This document shows, piece after piece, positions 31,145 through 38,485 of a DNA stretch of 38,485 nucleotides. A model generated the notes under the pieces. It did no database searches, was not told the DNA's origin, and saw only the letters and a list, made by a program, of their open reading frames with translations. The translations under genes were made by a program, and so were the position numbers. This DNA comes from Oscillospiraceae bacterium. Its GTDB lineage: Bacteria > Bacillota > Clostridia > Oscillospirales > Oscillospiraceae. The first letter of the stretch is position 1. Each line of letters opens with the position of its first letter. Location of the stretch: contig JAILFJ010000150.1 of NCBI GenBank assembly GCA_024697625.1, positions 1 to 38,485 of the forward strand. Reading direction: 5' to 3'.

Positions 31145-32599
31145 TCAGTGCCTTCCGGCGTTTTCCAGCATTCTGTCCTTCAAGGCCATCAGTCTCTCCG
31201 AGAGATCCACATAATAGACATGGGGATTGTCGAAGCGCAGCAGCTCCGGCCACAGGGTACCGATCTGCGACGCACAGCGCAGCTTGATCTCCGGCAGTGT
31301 CGGAAGCCGGTAAACCAGCTCGCCGCCCTGGAAGATCGGCACCAGCAGTTCCACGGCTTTGAAGTCGGTCAGGGTCTTGCGTTTCCACCTGGCCTGCGGA
31401 TCACAGATCGTCAGCGGCTGCGTATCGTCGACGGTCTCGTCATGCAGGCAGATATAGTCCGCCTCCGCCTTCCCGGTTGCCCCGTCATAGAGGCGGTAGA
31501 CCTTCTTGAATCCGGGGTTTGTGATCTTGCCGATGTTCTCGCTGATCTTGATTTTCGGGATCAGCTTTCCCTCCCCGTCCTCCACCGCGCAGAGCTTGTA
31601 CACCCCGCCGAAAACCGGCGTGCTCCTGGAGGTGATGAGCCTCTCGCCTACGCCGAAGGAATCGATCCTGGCCCCCTGCCGGATCAGGTCCCGGATCAGC
31701 CTCTCGTCGAGAGAGTTGGACACCGTGATCGTGCACTCGGTCCATCCTGCCTCATCCAGCATCTTTCTGGCGCACTTTGTCAGATAGGCCATATCGCCGG
31801 AATCGAGCCGGATGCCGCACTTCCGGATGCCAAGGGGCTTCAGGACGCTGTCAAAGGCGCGGATCGCATTCGGAACCCCGGAGCGCAGCGTGTCGAAGGT
31901 GTCCACCAGCAGCACGGCGTTGGTCGGGTAGGTCCGGCAGTAGGCTTCAAAGGCCTCGTACTCGCTGTCGAACATCTGCACCCACGAATGCGCCATCGTC
32001 CCGGCTGCAGGCACGCCGTATACCTGGTCCGAGACCGTGCAGGCCGTGCCGGCGCAGCCGCCGATAAACGCCGCCCTGGCGCCCGTCACGGCCGCCGTGA
32101 TCCCCTGGGCGCGGCGCGAGCCGAACTCCAGCACGGTTCTGCCCTCTGCCGCGCGGCAGACCCGGTTGGCCTTCGTCGCGATCAGGCTCTGATGGTTGAA
32201 CTCCAGCAGCATGTAGGTCTCCAGCAGCTGGGCTTCGATTGCCGGCGCGCGCACCGTGATGACCGGCTCGCCCGGAAAGATCGGCGTTCCCTCCGGCACA
32301 GCCCAGATGTCCCCGTGAAAGCGGAATTCTCTCAGCCAGCCGAGAAAGCCCTCGTCAAAGATCCCTCTGCCCCGGAGATAAGCGATATCCTCCTCCGTGA
32401 AATGCAGATGCTGAACGTAGTCCACAATCTGCTCCAGACCGGCCGCAATCGCAAAGCCGCCGTCGTCCGGGTTTTCGCGGAAAAACACGTCGAAGCAGGT
32501 GATCCGGTCCTTCATGCCGCTTTTCCAGTAGCCGTTGCCCATGGTGAGCTCATAGAAGTCGCACAGCATCGTCAGATTAATCCCGTTGGCAGTCTTCAT
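31145..32599 (-). CDS. pncB: nicotinate phosphoribosyltransferase
   Basis: 484 residues. It makes nicotinate mononucleotide from nicotinate and PRPP, the entry step of NAD salvage. Family landmarks: LTMLCDFYELTMGNGYW at the start, FDVFFRENPDDGGFAIAAGLEQIVDY, EFGSRRAQG with the catalytic-region His/Arg block, GTMAHSWVQMF, LVDTFDT, GIRLDSGD and FGVGERLITS. The length fits the Firmicutes/eukaryote-like subgroup. ATG at 32599 has GGAGGGG 10 bases upstream. Monocistronic. Confidence 0.95.
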   Translation of the reverse strand: MKTANGINLTMLCDFYELTMGNGYWKSGMKDRITCFDVFFRENPDDGGFAIAAGLEQIVDYVQHLHFTEEDIAYLRGRGIFDEGFLGWLREFRFHGDIWAVPEGTPIFPGEPVITVRAPAIEAQLLETYMLLEFNHQSLIATKANRVCRAAEGRTVLEFGSRRAQGITAAVTGARAAFIGGCAGTACTVSDQVYGVPAAGTMAHSWVQMFDSEYEAFEAYCRTYPTNAVLLVDTFDTLRSGVPNAIRAFDSVLKPLGIRKCGIRLDSGDMAYLTKCARKMLDEAGWTECTITVSNSLDERLIRDLIRQGARIDSFGVGERLITSRSTPVFGGVYKLCAVEDGEGKLIPKIKISENIGKITNPGFKKVYRLYDGATGKAEADYICLHDETVDDTQPLTICDPQARWKRKTLTDFKAVELLVPIFQGGELVYRLPTLPEIKLRCASQIGTLWPELLRFDNPHVYYVDLSERLMALKDRMLENAGRH

Positions 32600-32637
32600 G
32601 AAATCTTAACCCCTCCAGATTGTACTGTATTGTGTTT

Positions 32638-32666
32638 ATTATATGATAGTCCCCCATGAAAGGCAA
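32638..32666 (-). promoter_or_regulatory. sigma-A promoter of pncB
   Basis: Minus strand: TTGCCT (32661-32666), 17 bases, TATAAT (32638-32643), about 40 bases before the ATG. Confidence 0.75.
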
Positions 32667-32711
32667 GCGTTAAAAACTTATCGTTTTTCTCCGGCAATTT
32701 TGGATTTCTCA

Positions 32712-32740
32712 TTGACTTTATCCAATAATTGTTATATGAT
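32712..32740 (+). promoter_or_regulatory. sigma-A promoter of the galactokinase-family gene
   Basis: TTGACT (32712-32717), 17 bases, TATGAT (32735-32740), in AT-rich DNA. Transcription would start near 32747. Confidence 0.75.
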
Positions 32741-32763
32741 ATATTAGTTAATTGTAGAATTTG

Positions 32764-32782
32764 TTTAAATAATTGATTTAAA
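32764..32782 (+). promoter_or_regulatory. AT-rich dyad in the leader of the sugar kinase gene
   Basis: TTTAAAT (32764-32770) and ATTTAAA (32776-32782) around AATTG: a perfect 7-bp inverted repeat about 17 bases after the expected transcription start. A repressor operator candidate; AT-richness makes chance occurrence possible. Confidence 0.35.
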
Positions 32783-32813
32783 TAACGGAAGAGTAATTGA
32801 AGGAGAAGACATC

Positions 32814-33890
32814 TTGGCCACATTATTTGTTCCCGGCCGCACAGAGCTGGCCGGCAATCACACCGATCACCAGAAGGGCCGTGTTCTTACCTCTGCGATT
32901 CATCTGAATATCTGTGCGGATTATTCCCCGAATCAGGATTCCGAGGTCCGGATCCGCAGCAAGGGCTATCCCGATTTCTCGGTGCGTCTCTCCCAGCTTG
33001 CGGTCAATCCCGTGGAGTTCGGGAAGCCGGTCGCGCTGGTCCGCGGCGTCGCCTCCGCATTCAGGAGCCTCGGCCTCGCCGTCGGCGGCTTTGACGCGAA
33101 GATCCGCTCCGATATCCCCATCGGCGCCGGACTCAGTTCCTCGGCCGCCTTTTCGGTCCTGATCGCCAGGATCTTCAACGTGCTGTACAACAACGCCGAG
33201 ATTCCGGAGCTCGTGCTGGCCAGAACTGCTCAGACCGCCGAAAACGAGCACTTCGGCAAGCCCTGCGGACTCATGAGCCAGCTCGCCTGCGTCTACGGCC
33301 ACACACTGTACGTGGATCTGAAGACAAACGAGATCGAGCAGATCGTGGACGACTTCTCGGACATGGGTCTGGCGCTGTGCCTTACCAATACCGGCGGAAG
33401 CCACGACGGGCTCAGCACCTCCTACGCACGGATCCCCGCGGACATGACTTACGTTGCCAATCTGTTCGACGTCGGAGTTCTTGCGGACGTCTCACCGGAG
33501 GAGTTCCGGGCCAAAGGCTGGGATCCCTCCAACCGCCCCGTACGCCGGGCGATGCACTTCTTTGATGAAAACGAGCGCGTCCCCCTGATGCGCGATGCTC
33601 TGAAGGCACACAACGGTGCGGAGTACATGCGGCTGATGAACGAATCCGGCCGTTCCTCCGAGACGCTCCTCAACAACATCGTCACCAGCTCCACGGGGGA
33701 TACCCGCCTGCTCGAGGGTCTCGAGAAAAGTGCCGCGCTTCTGGAGGGAAAGGGCGCCTGGCGGGTTCACGGCGGCGGATTTGCAGGCTGCGTGCAGGCC
33801 CTGATGCCCGCGGACTACTTCCCGGTCTATCAGGCGGAGATGCAGAAGACTTTCGGTCCCGACAGCTGCTTCCGCATCCACCTTCTCTGA
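32814..33890 (+). CDS. GHMP kinase of the galactokinase family, atypical active site
   Basis: 358 residues, slightly short for GalK. TTG start at 32814, with AGGAG eight bases upstream. GHMP motifs: N-terminal GRTELAGNHTDHQKG, ATP loop IPIGAGLSSSAAFSVL, C-terminal VHGGGFAGCVQAL. Ordinary galactokinases have G-R-x-N-[LI]-I-G-E-H-x-D-Y; here Asn becomes Glu, the sugar-contacting Glu becomes Asn and Tyr becomes His. The catalytic Asp expected in C-G-x-M-D-Q is Ser (KPCGLMSQLAC). Therefore the substrate, or even activity, is uncertain and I give no gene symbol. It is followed by a terminator and is monocistronic. Confidence 0.85.
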   Translation: MATLFVPGRTELAGNHTDHQKGRVLTSAIHLNICADYSPNQDSEVRIRSKGYPDFSVRLSQLAVNPVEFGKPVALVRGVASAFRSLGLAVGGFDAKIRSDIPIGAGLSSSAAFSVLIARIFNVLYNNAEIPELVLARTAQTAENEHFGKPCGLMSQLACVYGHTLYVDLKTNEIEQIVDDFSDMGLALCLTNTGGSHDGLSTSYARIPADMTYVANLFDVGVLADVSPEEFRAKGWDPSNRPVRRAMHFFDENERVPLMRDALKAHNGAEYMRLMNESGRSSETLLNNIVTSSTGDTRLLEGLEKSAALLEGKGAWRVHGGGFAGCVQALMPADYFPVYQAEMQKTFGPDSCFRIHLL

Positions 33891-33928
33891 TTTTTCAGAG
33901 CATTCCTCCGAAGTGACCCATATACCGC

Positions 33929-33962
33929 AAAGACCGCCGATCTTTAAAAACCGGCGGTCTTT
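33929..33962. terminator. bidirectional terminator between sugar kinase and tRNA-Arg
   Basis: Perfect 11-bp stem AAAGACCGCCG (33929-33939) and CGGCGGTCTTT (33952-33962). It ends with TCTTT on + and serves the convergent tRNA transcript on -. Confidence 0.85.
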
Positions 33963-33966
33963 CCGT

Positions 33967-34043
33967 TGGTATGCCCGACAGGATTCGAACCTGCGACCTT
34001 CAGAGTCGGAGTCTGACACTCTATCCAGCTGAGCTACGGGCAC
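33967..34043 (-). tRNA. tRNA-Arg (anticodon CCG)
   Basis: 77 bases including an encoded CCA (33967-33969). The acceptor stem GTGCCCG pairs with CGGGCAT (first pair G-U), the anticodon stem is TCAGA/TCTGA around loop CTCCGAC giving anticodon CCG, and the T-arm is GCAGG-TTCGAAT-CCTGT. It reads CGG codons, sensible in a GC-rich genome. Confidence 0.95.
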
Positions 34044-34055
34044 ATAAACTAATGA

Positions 34056-34084
34056 TTGCGAATAACCTGCATATTTGCTATAAT
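34056..34084 (+). promoter_or_regulatory. promoter of the aldo/keto reductase unit
   Basis: TTGCGA (34056-34061), 17 bases, TATAAT (34079-34084), about 80 bases before the ATG at 34170, which has GGAG 10 bases upstream. Confidence 0.65.
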
Positions 34085-34110
34085 ATATCTGTTTACTCAC
34101 AACAGGTGGT

Positions 34111-34139
34111 ATTATATCAGATTATTCCTCTAAAGTAAA
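34111..34139 (-). promoter_or_regulatory. promoter of tRNA-Arg
   Basis: Minus strand: TTTACT (34134-34139), 17 bases, TATAAT (34111-34116). The leader before the tRNA would be about 60 bases. Confidence 0.6.
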
Positions 34140-34169
34140 GCCCTGATTTCAAAAAGGAGATGATATACA

Positions 34170-35198
34170 ATGAAAACAGTCGTGCTCGGTAGAAGCGGTC
34201 TCATCGCCACAAAGCCCTCCATGGGCTGCCTGCCGGTCCAGCGCTGCAGCAAAGAGGACGCGGTGCGGCTTCTGCGTCAGGCCTATGACGGCGGGATCCG
34301 TTTTTTTGACACGGCCAACGCCTACACGGATAGCGAAGAGAAGATCGGCCTCGCCCTGAGCGACGTGCGGGACCGGATCGTCCTCGCGACCAAGAGCGCC
34401 GGCCGGGACCGGAAGACCGTGCTCTCCCACATTGAGAACAGCCTCCGCATGATGAAGACCGACTACATCGATCTGTTTCAGTTCCATCAGGTCGCCGAGG
34501 TGCCCGACCCGGACGATGCCGAGGGGGCCTATGCCGGCGCTCTGGAGGCAAAGCGCCGCGGCTGGATCGGACACATCGGGGTCACCTCGCACCGCTTCGG
34601 CGTCATCGGGCAGTGCATTGACTCCGGCCTGTTCGAGACCGTGCAGTTTCCCTTCAGCTACATCTCGGCCGAGCAGGACCTCGCCCTGGCGGAGCGCGCC
34701 AAGGCAGCGGACGTCGGCTTCATCGCCATGAAGGGGCTGGCCGGAGGCCTGCTCACCAACGTGCGGGCCTGCCACTGCTTCATGAAGCAGTATGACAACG
34801 TGGTTCCGATCTGGGGCATCCAGCGCCCGGAGGAGCTCGAAGCGTGGCTGGCGATCGCGGAGGAGGACCCCGATATGGACCCGGAAACCGCCGCCTTCAT
34901 CGAGCAGGAGCGCCGGGAGCTCTCGGGGAGCTTCTGCCGGAGCTGCGGCTACTGCATGCCCTGCCCCGTCGGCATCGAGATCCGCAACTGTGCACGCATG
35001 AACATGCTGCTGCGGCGCTCGCCCTGGCAGCAGTACATGACGGACGAATGGTATGCCAAGATGCACCAGATCGAGAACTGCATCGGCTGCCGCTCCTGCG
35101 CGGGCAAGTGTCCCTATCAGCTGGACACGCCCAACCTGCTCAAATACATGTTAAAGGATTATGACGAGTTCTATGAAACGCACAAGGCTCTTCTCTGA
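34170..35198 (+). CDS. aldo/keto reductase with C-terminal Fe-S motifs
   Basis: 342 residues. TIM-barrel part about 1-250 with the catalytic tetrad: Asp and Tyr in FFDTANAYTDSEEKIG, Lys in VLATKSAG, His in LFQFHQVAE. Nucleotide-binding strand near FIAMKGLAGGLL. The C-terminal extension has CRSCGYCMPCPVGI and CIGCRSCAGKCPYQLDTP, typical of clostridial Fe-S aldo/keto reductases, probably NAD(P)H or ferredoxin linked. Substrate unknown. Its last 38 bases overlap the apbE frame, so the two form an operon. Confidence 0.9.
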   Translation: MKTVVLGRSGLIATKPSMGCLPVQRCSKEDAVRLLRQAYDGGIRFFDTANAYTDSEEKIGLALSDVRDRIVLATKSAGRDRKTVLSHIENSLRMMKTDYIDLFQFHQVAEVPDPDDAEGAYAGALEAKRRGWIGHIGVTSHRFGVIGQCIDSGLFETVQFPFSYISAEQDLALAERAKAADVGFIAMKGLAGGLLTNVRACHCFMKQYDNVVPIWGIQRPEELEAWLAIAEEDPDMDPETAAFIEQERRELSGSFCRSCGYCMPCPVGIEIRNCARMNMLLRRSPWQQYMTDEWYAKMHQIENCIGCRSCAGKCPYQLDTPNLLKYMLKDYDEFYETHKALL

Positions 35199-36225
35199 GC
35201 TGCTCTGTCTCCTTCTCTGCATCGCCATTGCCCTCTCGCTGAGCGCCTGCGGCGAGGGAAGGATGGTGCAGAAGCAGATCAGCGCCATGGATACCGTCAT
35301 GACGCTCACTTCGTACGGAAAGAACGCCGAGGCCGGGGTGGAGGCCGCCGCGAGCACCATCAAAGCCATGGCCTCCATGCTGGATCCGGAGCTCCCCACC
35401 AGCACGACCTATGCCATCAACCACTCCAACGGCTCCAACGTCGTGGTATCTGCCCAGGTCGCCAAGATGCTGAGCACCGCAAAGACCGTCTACGACCACG
35501 GCGAGGGCGCGCTGGATCTCAGCCTCTATCCCGCCATCAAGCTCTGGGGCTTTGTGAACGAGCGCTACTACGTCCCGACCTATGAGGAGCTCTCGGCCGT
35601 GCTCAAGAGGAAGGCCTTTGACCAGATGATCCTCACCTCCTACCCCGCAACCGGCTCCTATTCCGTCTCCTTCCCTGCAGGGACCGAGATCAGCTTTGCC
35701 TCCGTCGGCAAGGGCTGCGCCGCCGAGAACGCCGTCAGCGCCATGCGCCAGGCCGGCGTCGAGAGCGGGATCGTCTCGCTGGGCGGGAACGTCCAGACCC
35801 TCGGGCTGAAGCCGGACGGCAGCAACTGGACCGTCGCGATCCAGGACCCGAACCGGACAGACTCCTGGGTCGGGACCGTCTCGGTCGGTGAGACAGCCGT
35901 CGTCACCAGCGGCAGCTATCAGCGCTGGTTCATCTCCGACACCAACACCTATCACCACATTCTGAACCCTCTGACTGCCTCTCCCGTCTCCAACGGTCTT
36001 CTGTCCGTCACGATTATCTGTGAGGACGGCACGATGGCGGACGCCCTCTCCACCGCCATGTTCGTGCTCGGCGAGTCCAGGGCCCTCAACTACTGGCGGG
36101 CCTACGGCGGATTTGAGATGATCATGATCAACAAGAGCAACCAGATCATCTGCACCAAAGGGCTGATCGACACCTTCTCCCGCAGCGACCGGTCGGAAGA
36201 GTATACGCTGAAGTTCTCGGAGTAA
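35161..36225 (+). CDS. apbE: FAD:protein FMN transferase lipoprotein (ApbE)
   Basis: 354 residues from the first ATG; the ATG at 35173 (MKRTRLFSELL) is equally likely, and neither ribosome site is good. Signal peptide with lipobox LSLSAC near residue 30. ApbE landmarks: AMDTVMTLTSYG, GALDLSLYPAIKLWGF, ASVGKGCAAENAV, GIVSLGGNVQTLG, YHHILNPLTASPV, and DGTMADALSTAMFVLG with the metal-binding Asp. It attaches FMN covalently to Thr of exported flavoproteins such as Rnf/Nqr subunits or FMN-bind domains. None of those targets lies in this window. Confidence 0.93.
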   Translation: MTSSMKRTRLFSELLCLLLCIAIALSLSACGEGRMVQKQISAMDTVMTLTSYGKNAEAGVEAAASTIKAMASMLDPELPTSTTYAINHSNGSNVVVSAQVAKMLSTAKTVYDHGEGALDLSLYPAIKLWGFVNERYYVPTYEELSAVLKRKAFDQMILTSYPATGSYSVSFPAGTEISFASVGKGCAAENAVSAMRQAGVESGIVSLGGNVQTLGLKPDGSNWTVAIQDPNRTDSWVGTVSVGETAVVTSGSYQRWFISDTNTYHHILNPLTASPVSNGLLSVTIICEDGTMADALSTAMFVLGESRALNYWRAYGGFEMIMINKSNQIICTKGLIDTFSRSDRSEEYTLKFSE

Positions 36226-36229
36226 TACG

Positions 36230-38311
36230 GTGGCCAGGCTTACAGACGATGTCCGCCGGATCCGCGGCATCGGAGAGAAGCGGGCGGAGGCGCTGGGCCG
36301 CCTCGGGATCCATACGCTCTTTGACCTGATTTCCTTTTTCCCGCGCCGTTACGAAGACCGCACAGCGGTCCGGCTTATCTCTGAGACCCGGGACGGCGAG
36401 TCGGTCTGCATCTCTGCCGTCGTCGCAGACGAGCCCAGGCTGGAGAGAATCCGGCGCGGGCTTGAGCTGGTGCGCTTCCAGGCGGCGGACGAGAGCGGAC
36501 TTGTCAACATCACCTATTTCAATCAGCCCTACATGCGCCGGCAGCTCCATCGGGGCGACTGCTGCCGCTTCTACGGCAGGGTGGAGCTCCGGGGCAGATC
36601 CCGGAGCATGGCCAACCCGGTCTGTGAGCGGGAGGGGATCGCCCCGGCGGATTCCGTAACCGGGCGGATCGTCCCCGTCTATCGGCTGACCTCGGGCCTG
36701 AACCAGAAGACCCTCATGCAGACGGTGCGCCAGGGGCTGGACGCCTTACAGGTCGAGGAGTTTCTTCCGCCGGAGTTCGCCTCCCGCTTTCCCGATATCC
36801 GGACCGCCTACGAGAGCATCCACTTCCCGGGGTCCTGGGAGGAGCTTCAGCAGGCCCGAAACCGCTTCGTCTTTGAGGAGCTGTTCCTCCTCTGCTGTGC
36901 CCTCGGCCGAAAGCGCAGGGCAGCGAAGAGCGGCGTGCGGATCCCCCCTGCGGACTTCTCGGAGTTCTATGCAGCGCTCCCCTTCCGGCCTACGGCCGCC
37001 CAGCGCCGTGCGGTGGAGGAGGCCTCTGCGGATCTCTCCTCGGGCAGCCAGATGAACCGGCTTCTGCAGGGTGACGTCGGCAGCGGCAAGACGCTGGTCG
37101 CGGCGGCGCTCATCTGGCAGTGCTTCAGGGCCGGCTTCGTCTCGGCTTTCATGGCTCCGACGGAGATCCTGGCGGAGCAGCACTTTCAGACCCTCTCCGG
37201 CTTTCTCTCCCCCTTCGGGCTGCGCTGCGGTCTGCTGACCGGCTCCCGGAGAGCTTCCGAGAAAACATCCCTCCGTGAGGCGCTCCGGAACCGTGAGCTC
37301 GACCTCGTGATCGGCACGCATGCACTGCTCTCGCTGGAGATCCCGGATCTTGCCCTCGCCGTGACGGACGAGCAGCACCGCTTCGGGGTGGAGCAGCGAG
37401 CCAGCCTGGTGCATGCGGACGCCGGGCTCAACCCCCATGTCTTCGTGATGTCCGCAACACCCATCCCCCGGACGCTGGCGCTGATCATCTATGGGGATCT
37501 GGACGTCTCCATTCTGGATGAGAGGCCGCCCGGGCGCGAGAAAGTGGATACCTACTGTGTCGGCACGGCCTATCACAGCCGGCTTCTGGCTTTTATCCGC
37601 AGGCTCTGCGCCGAAGGCCGCCAGGTCTTCGTCGTCTGTCCGAAGGTCGAGGAGGAAGAGGGCTCTGAAGAAAATGCAGACCCGGCAGAGGACGGTCTTC
37701 CGCTCTCTGACGGGCCGGAGCTCCGATCTGCGGTGGAATATGCAGCGCAGCTCCAGGCGGAGCTTCCTGAGCTCCGGATCGGCTGCCTGCACGGCCTGAT
37801 GAAGGCCGATGAGAAGGATGCCGTCATGCAGCGCATGGTCTCAGGGGAGCTGGACCTCCTCGTGTCCACCACGGTCATCGAGGTCGGTGTGGACATTCCG
37901 AACGCTGCCCTGATGCTCATCGAGAATGCCGAGCGCTTCGGGCTCAGCCAGCTGCATCAGCTCCGCGGCCGGGTCGGGCGCGGCCGGCATAAGAGCTACT
38001 GCGTCCTGGTGACCGACCATGACAGCGAGGAGACCAGAGCCCGGATGAAGATCCTCTGTGAGACCGAGGACGGCTTCCGGATCGCCGAGGAAGATCTCAG
38101 GCTACGCGGGCCGGGCGACTTTTTCGGTTCCAGGCAGCACGGGCTCCCGCCCCTCCATATTGCCGATCTCGGCGCAGACACCGAGACGCTGGCCGAAGCG
38201 CGCTCCGCCGCGGAAAGGGTTCTCGCCGAGGATCCCGAGATGCAAGGCTGTCCGAAGTTATGCGAGCGCGTGGAGCTGCTGCTCAGCCGCATTGACGGCA
38301 CCCTGAATTGA
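36230..38311 (+). CDS. recG: ATP-dependent DNA helicase RecG
   Basis: 693 residues, normal length. Wedge/OB domain at the N-terminus (GIGEKRAEALGRLGIHTLFDLISFFPRRYEDR, then the OB fold to about 170). Helicase motif I LLQGDVGSGKT, Ia APTEILAEQH, motif II as DEQH, III MSATPIPRTLAL, IV-VI including STTVIEVGVDIPNA and QLRGRVGRG, and the C-terminal TRP-like segment. It remodels stalled forks and recombination intermediates. GTG start at 36230, with GGAG 7 bases upstream, five bases after apbE. Confidence 0.96.
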   Translation: MARLTDDVRRIRGIGEKRAEALGRLGIHTLFDLISFFPRRYEDRTAVRLISETRDGESVCISAVVADEPRLERIRRGLELVRFQAADESGLVNITYFNQPYMRRQLHRGDCCRFYGRVELRGRSRSMANPVCEREGIAPADSVTGRIVPVYRLTSGLNQKTLMQTVRQGLDALQVEEFLPPEFASRFPDIRTAYESIHFPGSWEELQQARNRFVFEELFLLCCALGRKRRAAKSGVRIPPADFSEFYAALPFRPTAAQRRAVEEASADLSSGSQMNRLLQGDVGSGKTLVAAALIWQCFRAGFVSAFMAPTEILAEQHFQTLSGFLSPFGLRCGLLTGSRRASEKTSLREALRNRELDLVIGTHALLSLEIPDLALAVTDEQHRFGVEQRASLVHADAGLNPHVFVMSATPIPRTLALIIYGDLDVSILDERPPGREKVDTYCVGTAYHSRLLAFIRRLCAEGRQVFVVCPKVEEEEGSEENADPAEDGLPLSDGPELRSAVEYAAQLQAELPELRIGCLHGLMKADEKDAVMQRMVSGELDLLVSTTVIEVGVDIPNAALMLIENAERFGLSQLHQLRGRVGRGRHKSYCVLVTDHDSEETRARMKILCETEDGFRIAEEDLRLRGPGDFFGSRQHGLPPLHIADLGADTETLAEARSAAERVLAEDPEMQGCPKLCERVELLLSRIDGTLN

Positions 38312-38344
38312 CGCTTCTCTCCGGCTCCGCATTGGTATATATCG

Positions 38345-38398
38345 AAAAGGCGTTGTCTCAAAATAGCAAAACACGCTATTGAGAGGCAGCGCCTCTTT
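38345..38398 (+). terminator. terminator of the aldo/keto reductase-apbE-recG unit
   Basis: AGGCG (38348-38352) pairs with CGCCT (38390-38394), with an inner AATAGC/GCTATT and CTC/GAG stem. Followed by CTTTC. The long inner arm resembles repeated terminator-type elements. Confidence 0.6.
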
Positions 38399-38485
38399 CA
38401 ATTGGCGTAGATTGTGGAAAACAAGGCTTTACGAAGCACAATTGCCGCCAAAAATGTGGAAAACCATCCAGAGAGTGCCACAAAA
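38399..38485. other. non-coding end of window with two TGTGGAAAAC copies
   Basis: TGTGGAAAAC occurs at 38413-38422 and 38455-38464, 42 bases apart. No gene is visible. The reverse strand TTTTCCACA differs by one base from the DnaA box. Confidence 0.6.

Noticed and set aside
31148-32659. A 503-codon frame antisense to pncB
   Set aside because: pncB is unambiguous, and this frame lacks any motif.
38413-38464. Replication origin with DnaA boxes
   Set aside because: Only two mismatched boxes, no AT-rich unwinding region, and no dnaA or dnaN nearby.

Overview
The window reads as chromosome of a GC-rich, probably spore-forming, anaerobic member of the Clostridia (Bacillota). Evidence: an IspH protein fused to four S1 RNA-binding repeats (a clostridial arrangement), a GerW/YtfJ-type sporulation protein, ScpA/ScpB, RNase Y, an EFR1-type ferredoxin-flavodoxin, a CD1871A-type CxxC tail, strong GGAGG ribosome sites and sigma-A type promoters. 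Family level is uncertain; an Oscillospiraceae-like gut organism would fit. The first 1.4 kb is AT-richer than the rest and carries traces of insertion.

Layout. 1-141: the 3' end of a transposase (ISAzo13-like, + strand) that appears to have cut off the 3' end of a surface leucine-rich-repeat gene (- strand). 1382-1745: a dyad-bearing promoter, a 19-codon micro-ORF and a ferredoxin overlapping it by ATGA. 1870-8914 (-): an operon starting with an HD-hydrolase/kinase-fold fusion gene, followed by oppD-oppF-oppA-oppB-oppC, the opp genes overlapping or abutting. 9072-9200: remains of a lost gene with its terminator. 9302-12973 (+): a frameshifted PatB/MalY C-S lyase, then a membrane protein with a CxxC tail and a NapH-type membrane Fe-S protein fused to a TlpA-like thioredoxin domain, a likely membrane redox module.

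13139-23944 (-): one eleven-gene operon-like run: two CNNM/CorC-type CBS proteins, a site-2 protease, scpA, scpB, a DUF2953 protein, gerW/ytfJ, an RluB-type pseudouridine synthase, a HI0933-type flavoprotein, cmk and ispH-S1. Most junctions overlap by 1-4 bases, and the run begins at a good sigma-A promoter. 24131-25758 (+): EFR1 ferrodoxin and a CdsA-like cytidylyltransferase, divergent from that operon. 25904-29134 (-): separately transcribed genes: a pseudokinase-TM-C-type-lectin protein, a small zinc-ribbon-like protein, a tRNA1(Val)-type methyltransferase, and a tiny 2[4Fe-4S] ferredoxin.

29510-31051 (+) rny and 31145-32599 (-) pncB converge on a shared terminator. Then come a GHMP sugar kinase of the galactokinase family with altered active-site residues (+), tRNA-Arg(CCG) (-), an aldo/keto reductase with two Fe-S motifs overlapping an ApbE lipoprotein, and recG. 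The last 170 bp is non-coding.

The most unusual items are the pseudokinase/lectin sensor-like protein, the HD-kinase fusion heading an oligopeptide transporter operon, the NapH-TlpA fusion with its CxxC partner, the galactokinase relative lacking the usual catalytic Asp, and the small ferredoxin whose two halves share a perfect 42-bp DNA repeat. No CRISPR array, phage or complete mobile element is visible.
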